A stretch of DNA of 64,000 nucleotides. It comes from Tetragonia tetragonoides. Its lineage: Eukaryota; Streptophyta; Magnoliopsida; Caryophyllales; Aizoaceae. Position 1 is the first letter of the stretch; the number at the start of each line of letters is the position of its first letter. The notes below the pieces were generated by a model that was not told the origin of the DNA, made no database searches, and saw only the letters and a program-made list of their open reading frames with translations. The stretch spans positions 2,894,001 through 2,958,000 of the forward strand of contig CM076150.1 of NCBI GenBank assembly GCA_038025085.1, read 5' to 3'. The translations under genes and the position numbers were made by a program. Positions 35,277 through 47,114 of the stretch are shown piece after piece.

Positions 35277-38200
35277 TGTAATACCCCGAATATTTATAAT
35301 ATTTATTATTAAAAAAAAATGTGATTATCTGATTTGGAATATGAATATTTGGAGGAAAGAATATTTATTAATATTTATTTCCTTATTAATTGGTGTTTGA
35401 AAAGGAAAAGATATTTTCCTTTTGATAGTTTCCTTAATTGAGTTGTGTTCTAGTTGGATTAGGACTCTAACTAGGTCAAGGTTTTCTAACCTCTATAAAT
35501 ACCTTTGACACTCCTAAATCTGATTCTTTTCCTCTAAATTCGTGCCCTAGTGAGTCCACAATACTCACTCACGTTTTCCCTCTTGCAAGCCTCACAAAAA
35601 CCCTAAAAAACTGTCCAGCACACAGTTTCGGATTGAAAAATCCGTTTCTCCTGTTCTACTTATTTAATAGACTTGAAGTTTGGATACGTTTTAGAACTAG
35701 ATGTCTAGACCCAGACTGGAAAGTTTCGTAATTTTTAGAGATCGTTTGATACCCCAAATCATTTTTCTCTTGAGTCAGTGCAGTGCTGATGCGAGATTCA
35801 GATCCGCCTACTTTGTTTTACTATATCTCAAAATCTAGACATTATTTGTTCAAACCGTTAGGTGGAATTGAACCTTAGGGTGTCCTCAGCATGTACACCA
35901 AATTTGAAAGGATATCGAGTTCGTTTGATGGTTCGTTCGAGCGTTTGTTTCAGGTCGCGCGTGCTTATTTCAGATTTCAGATTTGTTCGTTGTGATTTAT
36001 GGTCATTGAATTGAAAGGTAACCATCATTCTTATCGGTTGGAGACGTATGATACTGTTATTTGAGTATTTATTCATGTGTATCCTTCATGTTTAAAGATA
36101 TTTGTTTTATTTTTTACGTGTATTGATTGGTTTGGCATGATAGTTGAACATGATTGAAATTATCGTTCATTAACTGTTTACATGTTATTGATTATCAATT
36201 GATATAATTAAGATATGGTTTGACATGATGAGAGTTTATAGCTAGATTGTGATATGGTGATGGATTAAATGCAAAGGGGCATACTTTTGAGATAGATGCT
36301 TGTTACTCTAATTGAGATGACTAGATGAGTATACTAAGAGTAGTTTATGGTAACTATTTGAGTGATAGTTAGTGCAATCCGAGAATATATTGTACTTTGG
36401 GAAACCGTGCCAACTTGTGATTCATATATCGTTAAAACCCGAAAAGGTGTGTGATTGAGGATATCATTGTGAATCAACCCATGGTGGGTAATCGATTGAG
36501 GTATGAACTTGAGAATGAGTTGATACATATTATTTTGGTTTGAGACTCAATAGGTTTGTTAGCTACTTAGACCTTGGCATGTTGGCGAGTAGCCTAAGAG
36601 ATTGACTCTTAGGTGATGAGCAATTTTTTTGATGAAAATTGGAAATCTCGTAATGATTTGATTATGAGTTGGTCCAAGAGTGGACTTTTGAGAGCCTGTG
36701 ATGGCTATGTTATTGAGAGCCTGTGATGGCTATATTATTGAGAGCCTATGATGGCTATGGTTATATATTTGATATTGGTTTTGCGGCATTGTCACCGCTA
36801 GTTCGCTTTCCTCATGCCCAAGGCTAGGAGTTAATGACCAAGAGCAAATGGCACATGTATTGGGCTAATTGAGTGATTAGCAAAGTGGTATTCAAGAGCA
36901 TTTGGGAATTGAGACGTTATAGTTATATCCTTTGGGATTGAGTGTAAGATCTAAGAAGACCTAAGTTGTGTATTGATTATGTGACACAATTGCACTTATA
37001 GCTTTTGAATATATTCATATGAAATTATGAATTCGTATGTTTGTTCGATGAATGTTGAGTTACTCAGCTTTGCTGACTGGTTGCTTTTGTGCTACGTGTA
37101 TTTGTTGTCCATGTCTCTTCAAATGGTGGACCTATGATGAACCTATGCGATATTTGATTGCATGGGGGAGTAGATTGGTGATTGGCTCATAGGTTGCGTT
37201 GAAGATCAAGTTTGGACGATTGAAAAGAGCTTTCAAGAAGTTGGTCTTGTATTTTTTTTTTGAAATGAATAGTCATTTATTGTACTATCTAGTTTGGAGT
37301 TGTATCGTTTAGCCTTGCACTCATTCGTTGGAGTGAGTGTGGCGATAACGCCTTGGATTTTTTATAGAAGTCTTCCGCTGTTGTAAATATTATTGATTTA
37401 TGAAAATTTTTATTGGTCGCAAAATCCGGGGTGTTACAAATGGTATCAGAGCGGGTTGTTTTGGGCTTAACGCTTGCATCTTCATATGCTTGCGTTGTTT
37501 TTATTAGTAAAGTGGAGAAAGTTGTTAGAGTTGACTCTGATACAAATGGTATCAGAGCGGGTTAGTTTTGGGTTCAACGCACGCATCTTCATATGCTCGC
37601 GTTTCTCTTTGTTGTGCTTATATGCCAATATGTTTTACGTGAATTTTATTTTTAGTTGGCCTATAACCCAAAGGCTAAGAATCGGACTTTTGTCCTAGTT
37701 GTTGTTTAGTGATTTTCGAGGCCGAAAATCATTTTAAGGAGGGTAGAATGTAATATCCCGAATATTTATAATATTTATTATTAAAAAAAATGTGATTATC
37801 TGATTTGGAATATGAATATTTGGAGGAAAGAATATTTATTAATATTTATTTCCTTATTAATTGGTGTTTGAAAAGGAAAAGATATTTTCCTTTTGATAGT
37901 TTCCTTAATTGAGTTGTGTTCTAGTTGGATTAGGACTCTAACTAGGTCAAGGTTTTTCTAACCTCTATAAATACCTTTGACACTCCTAAATCTGATTCTT
38001 TTCCTTTAAATTCGTGCCCTAGTGAGTCCATAATACTCACTCACGTTTTCCCTCTTGCAAGCCTCACCAAAAGCCTAAAAAACTGTCCAGCACACAGTTT
38101 CGGATTGAAAAATCCTTTTCTCCTGTTCTACTTATTTAATAGACTTGAATTTTGGATATGTTTTAGAACTAGATGTCTAGAACCAGACTGAAAAGTTTCG

Positions 38201-38410
38201 TAATTTTTAGAGATCGTTTGATACCCCAAATCATTTTTCTCTTGAGTCAGCGCAGTGCTGATGCGAGATTCAGATCCGCCTACTTTGTTTTACCATATCT
38301 CAAAACCTAGACATTATTTGTTCAAACCGTTAGGTGGAATTGAACCTTAGGGTGTCCTCAGCATGTACGCCAAATTTGAAAGGATATCGAGTTCATTTGA
38401 TGGTGTTACA
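35277..38410 (+). mobile_element. Non-autonomous LTR retrotransposon with very long LTR and almost no interior
   Basis: The 5' LTR 35277-37438 (2162 bp) starts TGTAATACCCCG and ends GGTGTTACA. A primer-binding site for initiator Met-tRNA (TGGTATCAGAGC) follows at 37441-37452. The interior is only about 310 bp and ends in a purine tract (AAGGAGGGTAGAA, to 37748). The 3' LTR 37749-38410 keeps the first ~655 bases and the last ~8 of the LTR; about 1.5 kb in between is deleted. TGATG flanks the element at 35272-35276 and 38411-38415. No gag or pol is encoded. Confidence 0.92.
37441..37452 (+). other. Primer-binding site (initiator Met-tRNA type), duplicated 106 bases downstream
   Basis: TGGTATCAGAGC starts two bases after the 5' LTR. 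The same 12 bases with about 20 bases of flank recur at 37547-37558, so the start of the interior has been tandemly duplicated. Position next to the LTR marks the first copy as the working one. Confidence 0.85.
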
Positions 38411-38524
38411 TGATGCTCTATATTTATGCGCTGGATTCGTAGCACGTTCTCGATTCTGATCACTCAATTCCTGCTCAAAACAGAACAGAAATTCACCATA
38501 TGCACATGAAAAAGTTCTGATCAA

Positions 38525-38725
38525 AACAGCAGGCTGCTACCAGCTGCAGCACACAGCAGCATGCTCTCCCCCACACAGCAGCAGCAGTATCAGCTGCCGC
38601 ACGCAGCAAGCAGCCGCAGCAGCAGCTGCCTCACGGACCAACCAGCAGCAGCAGCTGCAGCAGCACACAACAACCAGCAGTTGCATCACGCAGCAAGCAG
38701 CAGCAGCTGCTCCAGCACGCAGTAA
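38525..38725. repeat. CAG/CTG-rich patch in a second CACTA intron
   Basis: About 200 bases dominated by CAGCAG, GCAGCTGC and CACGCAGCA variants, between exon 2 and the exon broken by the LTR element. Compare 33700-33795. Confidence 0.75.
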
Positions 38726-39550
38726 GCACCAAAAACAGAAGAAACAAAAAATTGACAGCAAAATCAGAAAAAATTTGACAGCTTAAACATGGATTTTGAG
38801 TACACAAAGGAAGCTTTTATTTTCATCCAATAAAATAGATGGAAGGGAAACTACCTTAAATGAGTCACTTAACCGAACTTGAAGGAACTCAGTCCATGTA
38901 TCCTGAGCTATAAAACTATACTTCAGGGGAGGACTCTTTAAGAGATTTCCTTTGCTGTCCCACATAAAATTTTTCCTCAATTTGGCTTTGAAATTTCGAA
39001 ACGCAACTCCAGCCTTCATCATAAGACGATGCTTGCGTACATAATAGTCAAATTCGAACGCAGACTGCAAAACAACCCTTAAGTTAGCATGGAACATTAT
39101 AATAATTAGCCTGAAGGAATAATTACTTAAATGCCGAGGATTGAAATTTGTTTCACCTTTACATCTTCCCAAATTAAGCCCTTTGTCACATCAGGAACAA
39201 CATTCCAAGATGCATGTGAGATCTTCACATATGTGCGGGTGATGCACCCAATGTAACTCATCAACATAATGCCATTCTTCCCAATGGCATTACCCTTAGC
39301 ATTAAAGACCACAACAAACTTTTTGTCCTGATTTCCAGCTTTCATGACAGCCTTCATGTAAGTGGTACCTCTAACAACTTTGCTTTTGTCACCAGTAGCC
39401 CTGTTACATTCATCAGACCCTCCTGATGCCATTTACCTATACAACAATAGAAGAAAAAGAATTAGAATATGAAATATGATTTCCTTATAAAAAAATATAT
39501 AATATGATTGCAAAAAGAATGAAATAATCAAATTGATTTTAACATGCTTT

Positions 39551-42435
39551 TTACCGCTTCCTTCTCTTTCGCACGTTATCACTTGTTTGTTTCTTAGTAA
39601 CCCGAACCTTCGCTCGAACCTTCGGCTTAGGTTTCCGTTTGGTTAATGGTTTGATCCATATACCCTCATTATGATCATTTCGCATGAAAAACTCATCATC
39701 TTCCTCATCATCAAGAGCATGTGCATCAACTGCCTTTAAGTCTTTTGAGAAAGAATTTTCTTCAATGTCATATTCGGCAATCTCTTCTTGCCCATTCTTG
39801 TCAACAATGTTTCTGTGTCCTGCTAGAACGACAGACCACCCTTGGTCTGATGGGTCAGCAACGTAGAATACTTGCACAGCTTGTGACACCAATATGAATG
39901 GTTCGTCCTTATGAGCCAACCTATTGAGATCTACAGAGGTGAAATGTAGCTCGTCTTCCCGAACACCATTCTTATTGTCAACCCATTGACAACCGAACAC
40001 AGGCACTCTAAACATCACATAATCCAATTCCCATATTTGAGTGATAACCCCAAAGTACAACATCTTGTCATTTCCTTGGATTCTTGTCTTTAGCACTGCA
40101 AATATGCATAGCTTCGGCCTTAAGACTAACCCCACTGTTTTGCACCGTGCTACGATCATCTTGTTCCTTGGTGTAATATGTATACCCGTTGATTAGATAG
40201 CCAGAATAAGAAAATACTTGCATACGAGGACCACATGCTATCCATTTCAGTCTTTCGGAAAGAGAATCAGGAGAATTTCTCAGATCTTCAAGAATTTCAG
40301 CCTTTATCCAATCGACAAAAGAACGATTATGTTCATCAGCTATCCACTTCTCGCTCCTATGCAGATTCGAACTCCTAACTAAGTTTTTGTGTGCTTTCAA
40401 ATACGGTAGTACCTCATCGGTGTTGTTCAGTATATATAGATGTGCTTGGTACCATTGTTCGCGAGATATGGTCAGGACATTTTCCCCTATAATCCCAGCT
40501 CCTCCTTCTCTTCCCTCATGACGACCCTTGGGCAACCCCACTGATTTACCCTTAACTAGAAAATCACTGCAAAACTCTACTGCTTCTTCAGCAATGTAAC
40601 TCTCAATAATGCAACCTTCAGGTCGACTTCGATTCTTGACATACCCTTTATATATCTTCATGCACCTCTCAACTGGAAACATCCATCTCAAATAAGCTGG
40701 CCCACAAAGTCTTACCTCTTTAACCAGATGAACATTTAAGTGTACCATCATATCGAAGAAGGAAGGCGGAAAAAACATTTCAAACTCACACAAAATGAAT
40801 ACAATTTGTTTCTGTAGCACAAATAACTTGGAACGATCAATTACTTTGCTACATATAGCCTTGTAAAACAAGCATAGTCTAGTGATGGCATCCCGAACCC
40901 TCACAGCTAAAATACTCCGCAGACCCAACGGCAAAAATTGCTGCAAAATAATGTGACAATCATGGGACTTTAGACCAATTAGTTTCAAGTCCTTCATTGA
41001 CACAAGTCTTCTAACATAAGAAGAATACCCAGTCGGAATCTTAATACCGGAAAGAAACTAACACAAAATGATTTTCTCCTTCCTAGAAAGTGTGTACACT
41101 GCCGGAGGAAGATATGTTCTTCGTCCTCTCTTCATTGGTGTCAATTCCTCCCTACTTTTCATCTCAAGCAAATCTAGCAATGGTTTTATGCCATCTTTGG
41201 TCTTGCCTGGCACATTCAGCAACGTACCAATGATACTATCAGCAACATTCTTTACAACATGCATGACATCAATGAAATGCCTTACATGCAATGAGGACCA
41301 ATAAGGCAAGTCAAAAAATATTGAACATTTTTTATAGCCACGTGTAGCGATGTCTCCAGCAAAGGGTTTGCCAAATTCAACAACCAAGTCCTTTATCTTT
41401 TCAAACACCTCCTCACCACTCAACTCCGCTGGTGCCTCACCTTCCTCTGTATGTCCATGAAAAGCTTGTTTCAACTTACGATACTTATGTGTTGAAGACA
41501 AAAATCTGCGATGCCCAAGATAAACCGTCTTCTGACCATGACTCAATTGAGTAAAAGAAGTATCTTCCTGGCAAATTGGACATGCATAATGTCCTTTGAT
41601 ACAATACCCAGAGAGATTACCATAGGCTGGAAAGTCATTTATTGTGCCATATAACATTGCTCTCAACTTAAACTTTTCTTGCTTGTAAGCATCAAACACC
41701 TCGACTCCGGTGTCCCACAATAGTTTCAAATCTTCAATCAAAGGTGCTAAGTAGACGTCTATATCGTTCCCCGGTTGGTGCGGTCCAGAAATTAACATAG
41801 ACAACATCATGTATTTGCGTTTCATGCATAACCAAGGAGGTAGATTGTAGATGATCAAGATCACTGGCCAAGTACTGTGAGTGCTACTTTGATTTCCATG
41901 CGGATTCATTCCATCTGTAGCCAATGCAAGACGCAGATTCCTTGGTTCACTTCCAAAATCGGGAAAGTCTTCGTCAATTTTAGTCCATTGAGGAGAATCT
42001 GCAGGATGTCTCATTTTACCGTCCCCATTTCTTTGTTCATCGTGCCATACCAAGTGTTTCGCATCTTCTTCATTATGAAACAAGCGCCTAAACCGTGGTA
42101 TGGTAGGTAAATACCACATACACTTTGATGGAGCCTTCTTCTTCTTATATCGTGATGCCTTACATTTAGGACACTCTGTCAGTGATGCGTACTCCTTACG
42201 GAACAATATGCAATTATTGGGGCATGCATGTATTCTTTCATATCTCATACCCATTGAGGACAACATCTTTTTAGCCTCGTATGTCTTATTGGGAAGCACG
42301 TTATCCTCGGGTAGAATATATTTGAATAAGATGAGTAGATCGGTGAAACTCTTATCACTCCACCCATTGACAGCTTTTAAGTTGACCAAGTTTAAAACAC
42401 CTGATAACTTTGAGTACTTCGAACCACCATACAAC
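39551..42435 (-). pseudogene. CACTA transposase (TNP2 type), broken
   Basis: Reading from about 42435 down, the frame enters the TNP2 family at SKYSKLSG and GWSDKSF, then YEAKKMLSSMGM and HACPNNCILF, the Transposase_21 core (LALATDGMNPHG, GYCIKGHYACPIC) and a DUF4218-like region (FFDMMVHLNVHLV). A DUF4216-like end (MLYFGVITQIWELDY, VFGCQWVDNKNGV) and a basic tail ending at 39551 follow. Two lesions are visible: an in-frame TAG at 41060-41058, with the same frame resuming at once, and a frameshift near 40078-40085 between the DUF4218- and DUF4216-like parts. The transposase-associated domain expected at the N-terminus is absent. The DDE core looks present. Confidence 0.88.
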
Positions 42436-42548
42436 AAAATGGTACAACATGAAAACGGATGATAATTAGGACAAGATGGATACAGAGGAAAGTTCCCTAT
42501 ACTGTACGCCTTGTAGGAATGATTGAAAGTAAAACAAAAATCAGGCAA

Positions 42549-44280
42549 GGTCTAGTTTGTGGATTTGATCCTAATTAGTCTAGAAATGCGCTTGTGTTAG
42601 ATGTACGAGTCGTATGAAATGTTTAAATTTTTCCACGTACATTTTTATTGAGTTCAATTAAACCATTGCTAAATTTCTTTTTGGGAATCGCACCCAAAAA
42701 AAATCTTTTTGAGAAACAAATGATAAGAAGAAGAAAAAAATTAATCTCATTGGCAGAGAAAGAGTTCTTCTTCATAAGGAAAAGTGTGGTTTGAGCGTCA
42801 ATAGGAATAGGGTCATGAGTAATTTTCATATGTCTAAATTAAAGTGTGTTGGAAACATTGTCATTGCCTTAGTAACTTGGCCTTTAAAGTCTTACAAAGG
42901 ACATTCATAAGCACGACTTGTTTGTGCCATTTGATACAGGATCCTCTACTATATTTGGATGAGATTTATTTTTTATTTATATTTTGATAATGGATGTTTG
43001 AACAACGTACAGCCAGATTTTTCCAAACATGTTGATGTTTTATTCCTTCTAAGTTGACTGATACTATTCTGGTCACTCCATCCACCTGAAATTTCACAAA
43101 GAATTTTCCCATTTGAGCCTTGATATCGGATGCGAATTTATTTTTCAATGAGCTTATGAACTGTGTGTCAAGAATTATTGTAATTGTGCTGATTTGTTGT
43201 GAAACTGAATATTGAAAATTCCTCTAGAGATCAATCCAAACCTTTATTTGGGTTGCATGGTTTAAAAAGTTGGTTCATGGGCTCATAGCCACGCCCTTTT
43301 TGTCCGAAATATTGTGATCTTCCCTCTTCATCGTCCCGTGTGTTATGTTAATATGAACGTGTTAGTATGTTACATATGCTTAGATATTATCGCACTTTTC
43401 AAATTTTGCATAAGCTGCGCGTGTTTATTTCTGAACTTTTTTGTAGTTGATTTGAGAAGTTTGTTATTATGTCTTGATTGTCCTCACTTTTCCACAACAA
43501 ACTCTTTTTCACTACTCTCTTTTAATTCACGGTTTGGAAAATCTTGAAAAAAAGAAACCAAAACCCAAAAGAAAAGAAAAAGAAAATCATTAGAAAGAAA
43601 ACTTTGAGACATGACCATCGCTTTACCCACTTTGATTACTTGGCTTCATAGGAATTAAGACCAAGCAAGCCATGCATGTCAATTGGAAAACCCTCCCCTC
43701 TAGATAGTTTCATGCTCAATAATGATGCAAGTTATGACACAAATAAAAGTGTCATGTCAAGCATTAGAGATGTTTTAAGACATCACTAAGGTAATTGGAT
43801 ACTAGGACTTGTGCTCTGTTTGCTTTCAGTTAAAATATAATGCAAGATCAGTGGGACATGCTGAGGTCTTTATTACCCTTGAGGATTGGGCTTCGTTTTC
43901 TTCCCGTTGTTTGGTTACCCAAAAAGAATTTAAGTTATGTTTTCTGAGTAGGAAAAAATCAATGACAAGTTCAGAAAATTTAGAGTTTAGGTGCAAAGTT
44001 TTAAAAAAGGGTGCAATTAGGAGAAGAAAGAATTGAACTACAAAATGAGAAAGTATATAGGAATAAGGAAAAAAAAAGAAGGTTGCATGGGAATCCATAC
44101 CCCAAAGGGTAGGTCCGACCGGGAAAAAAATATTATCCCTTTAAAAGTAAAATTGACTTGCCCTTTGTGAGACACCTTATCTCGGGAGTGTTGATACTTT
44201 TGCTTACAAATATATTGATTTATGTTTATTTATTTTTAATATTTACAATTATATTTTGATTTTTACTCATACTAAACTGA
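42549..44280. other. Intergenic, no gene recognised
   Basis: AT-rich sequence with short, unsupported open frames. A CACTA right terminus was looked for here and not found. Confidence 0.45.
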
Positions 44281-44285
44281 ACTAA

Positions 44286-44470
<185 letters not shown>

Positions 44471-44881
44471 TTGCTTGATTTTTATTATTATATTTATTAT
44501 TATTTAATTCACTATTTTCAAAGTTAATGTCACATATCTACAAGATAAATGCTACTTTTCAACACTTTTTTGTGGTAATTTATTTTATCATCGATGTTAT
44601 CTCTCAAAAATAGTAGGTAAAAAGTTTGGATTGAGTATCTCTATCAACGAACTAAAGAATAGCAAAATGAACTGAAAGTAATTCTACTACTTTACTAGAG
44701 TGAACCAATCAAGAAGGGTAACTAGGTACATTTCTTTCATTTTTTCTTTTCTAATATTAATTTATTATTGATCCTTTTCTTTATCAAGTAACAAACCAAT
44801 TGCCCCTTAATTTTTTTTCTTACTATTTTATTATTGTGTTTAATTTAAAACATAATATCTAATTTTAAAGGTATTACCACG

Positions 44882-44885
<4 letters not shown>

Positions 44886-44975
<90 letters not shown>

Positions 44976-45122
44976 TGAACTGAACTGAACTGAACTGAAC
45001 TTATTGGCCCTGAACTGAACTGAATTGAACTTATTGGCCCTAAACTGAACTGAACTGAACTTATTGAACCTGAACTGAACTGAACTTAATTTAAGTGAAA
45101 TTAAATTGAATCAAACAGAGCC
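44886..45122. repeat. AAT microsatellite joined to CTGAA repeats and a MITE right end
   Basis: (AAT)n of about 30 units (44886-44975) is followed by CTGAA tandem repeats (44976-45085) with a higher-order unit ending 'cttattggccc'. The stretch closes with GAATCAAACAGAGCC (to 45122), the inverse of the MITE end at 27741. It is probably the right part of that MITE family, expanded internally. Confidence 0.75.
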
Positions 45123-45560
45123 TTATTTTCTTCTAGTTATAATTTATTGTGTTCATATTATTTAAAATATTTTATCACTGAAGTTGTTTTCTCCATGTTT
45201 TGGAGTAATTAATCAGTTTATTTTTAAAATAAATTATTAACTTTGATGGATAGATGTTAAAGGGAAAAAATAACTTTTTAGAATCTATTATCCTTGTTTT
45301 TTTTTTATTCAAAGAATGTACAAAAGCTCGTCTAATAAATTTAGATACAACAAGAAAATACGCACGAAATCAAACAAGCAATTTGATGTAACTAGGGGAG
45401 GGGAGAATCAAACATAAGACCTAATGAGATATCTTTTCCATTGAAATGGATTTTTAACTGAAAATGATTTCCGTTGAAAATAGTTCTCCCCGACCATAAT
45501 CAAGCCTTAATCTCATTTACATGCATCGAGCAAAGAGTTGTCAACATTCTCATCACAGAT

Positions 45561-45894
45561 TCACATTTATTGATTCAACAATCTAAATATAAGCAATGTG
45601 CAATGTGCAATGTGCAATGTGATGTGTCAGCCATCTGCTATTATATATGTTAGATTGCATACAATGGAAAACTAAAGATTCATAAATAAAATGTTCAGTA
45701 TATACCTTGAATGTAAGTTACTCTGGACTAAATCATCTGTTATTGACATTACAAAATGTTTGATTCCAAAGCATACGATTTAATCAATAACTCCCTGCAA
45801 TCTAACATATATAATAGCAGATGGCTGACACATCACATTGCACATTGCACATTGCACATTGCTTATATTTAGATTGTTGAATCAATAAATGTGA
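45561..45894. repeat. Perfect 99-bp inverted repeat with 136-base spacer
   Basis: The arm 45561-45659 is the exact reverse complement of 45796-45894 (99 of 99 by direct comparison). The arms contain four tandem copies of CAATGTG. I see no terminal motif or target duplication of a known transposon class and no coding frame. Exact identity means a recent origin or gene conversion. Transcription would give a near-perfect long hairpin suited to siRNA or young-miRNA processing. Confidence 0.93.
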
Positions 45895-46165
45895 TAAATA
45901 AATCCACATTGCTTATTGCTTAGTCATAAATAAATCCAAACTCAACCAATGCAACATTGTTTATTCTTAATAATCATTGTTATGTTGTTGCACCAAAAAA
46001 AATAATCATTGTTATGTTGGCAAGCATTATAACGTGGCGTAACATGAGACAAGGTTCAAATAATCAATATCTTGTATTTGATCAGAACTTAGCTTGACAC
46101 TTGCAAGGACGCATTAGTAGCGTATCACAGTTTAGGTTAGTTAGCATACTACACAAAATTATAAA

Positions 46166-47099
46166 TTTTGATTGATATTTCTTGCCCTCCCTGTGGTTAC
46201 TCTATGGAGGATATGGACCATATTTTTATCGAATGCCCCACTTGGAGTATATGGACTCATGCATATGAGGCTGGCTGGGTTGCTTGCCACCCGCCGGAGA
46301 ATAACCTTTTAGCTTGGCTTGATCATCTTTGGCATACGCGTGATTATCCGGCATATGATAAAGCAAAAGTTATGATGTTGCTTTGGGGCATCTGGTATGA
46401 GAGAAATAATGTGGTGTTTAGGCATACCACTTTTAACCATATTGGATGTTGGCTCCGAGCTAAGTCCTGTTTTCTTGAATGGACGCTTAGAAATAAACAA
46501 TCAATCTATGACTCCTCAGACTCCCATGATAAGAGTGAAATTCAAATTAGGAGGTGGGTTTCTTGGGAAAAACCGATTATCACCTATTTTAAGATTAATT
46601 TTGACGCCTCCCTCATCAATGGCAAGGCTGCGACAAGATTTGTCATTAGAAATGAGGGAGGTACCCTGGTAGGAGCTGGAGCTAGAGACATAGGCTACAC
46701 GTCGGTCTTAGTGGCTGAGGCCACTGCCCTTCGGGATTCCATCAAAAAAGCTACAGAACTGAGGCTAGCCCCACTACATATTCAAGGCGATAATTTGACA
46801 GTAATACAAGTTATGCGGGGTGAAATTTAAATCCCCTGGCAAATTCGCTCGCTCATTGTGGATGCCAGAAAATATCTAGCGCTGCTTGGCCCAGTAATTG
46901 TTGACCATGTTTTTAGAGAAGGCAACAGGGCGGCAGACTGGATGTCTAAATACAACCATACATGTGTCGAGGAATGTTTCTGGACCAAGGCTTTGGATCA
47001 GAATTTTTGGTAGAATTCTCTATGAGAATGTGTTAGGAGTCCACCTCGAGAGGAGATCCTCCTAACATTACCCTTCTACTTCTTACCTATTTAAAAAAA
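46166..47099 (+). mobile_element. 5'-truncated LINE with 15-bp target-site duplications
   Basis: It contains the last part of an L1-type LINE, a 3' untranslated stretch and a terminal A run at 47092-47099. A perfect 15-bp direct repeat ACACAAAATTATAAA flanks it at 46151-46165 and 47100-47114 (the base at 47100 may equally belong to the A run). Both borders are therefore exact: this is a single insertion truncated during reverse transcription. Confidence 0.93.
46168..47013 (+). pseudogene. LINE C-terminal region: zf-RVT tail and RNase H domain with one stop
   Basis: The frame starts inside the zinc-binding region (C-P-P-C-G-x-S-M-E-D-M-D-H-I-F-I-E-C-P). It continues through a linker to a plant RNase H (RVT_3) domain: I-N-F-D-A-S at about residue 143, A-E-A-T-A-L-R and Q-G-D-N-L. 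A TAA at 46828-46830 interrupts it. The same frame then continues (H-V-F-R-E-G-N-R-A-A-D-W) to a stop at 47011-47013. There is just one lesion in about 280 codons, so the copy is young. The start at 46168 is the truncation point, not an initiation site. Confidence 0.88.
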
Positions 47100-47114
47100 A
47101 CACAAAATTATAAA

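Larger units (their letters stand above)
32347..39432 (-). pseudogene. CACTA second gene: TnpD-like protein with C-terminal Ulp1 (C48) protease, interrupted
   Basis: It starts MASGGSDECNR at 39432. Exon 1 (39432-39157) and exon 2 (39064-38855) splice cleanly, then an exon from 38470 is broken at 38411 by the LTR element and resumes at 35271. Later parts hold a coiled-coil segment (about 34850-34677), a DUF8039-like region (about 34530-34300), and a Ulp1 cysteine-protease domain: His in H-H-W-I-L-I-A (about 33036), Asp in Y-Y-L-D-P-L, and Cys in Q-T-N-N-I-D-C-A-Y-Y-V (about 32625). The stop is TAG at 32349-32347. The frame across the LTR insertion site is also shifted. Ulp1 domains are common passengers in plant CACTA and MULE elements; their role is not settled. 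Confidence 0.8.
31801..42435 (-). mobile_element. CACTA (En/Spm) transposon, one end missing
   Basis: The left terminus is the diagnostic CACTACAACAAAAAAGG at 31801, followed by about 290 bases of subterminal repeats. Two element genes run on the minus strand: a TNP2-type transposase (about 42435-39551), then a second gene ending in a Ulp1-like protease domain (39432-32347). I could find no matching CCTTTTTTGTTGTAGTG terminus on the right, and the transposase lacks its N-terminal domain, so the right end is truncated near 42435. A 3.1-kb LTR element is inserted in the second gene. With both genes broken it cannot be autonomous now. Confidence 0.9.

Noticed and set aside
37441..37748. Possible gene between the two LTRs at 37.4-37.7 kb
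   Set aside because: Only about 310 bases, containing two primer-site copies and a polypurine tract; the 74-codon frame has no gag or pol feature.
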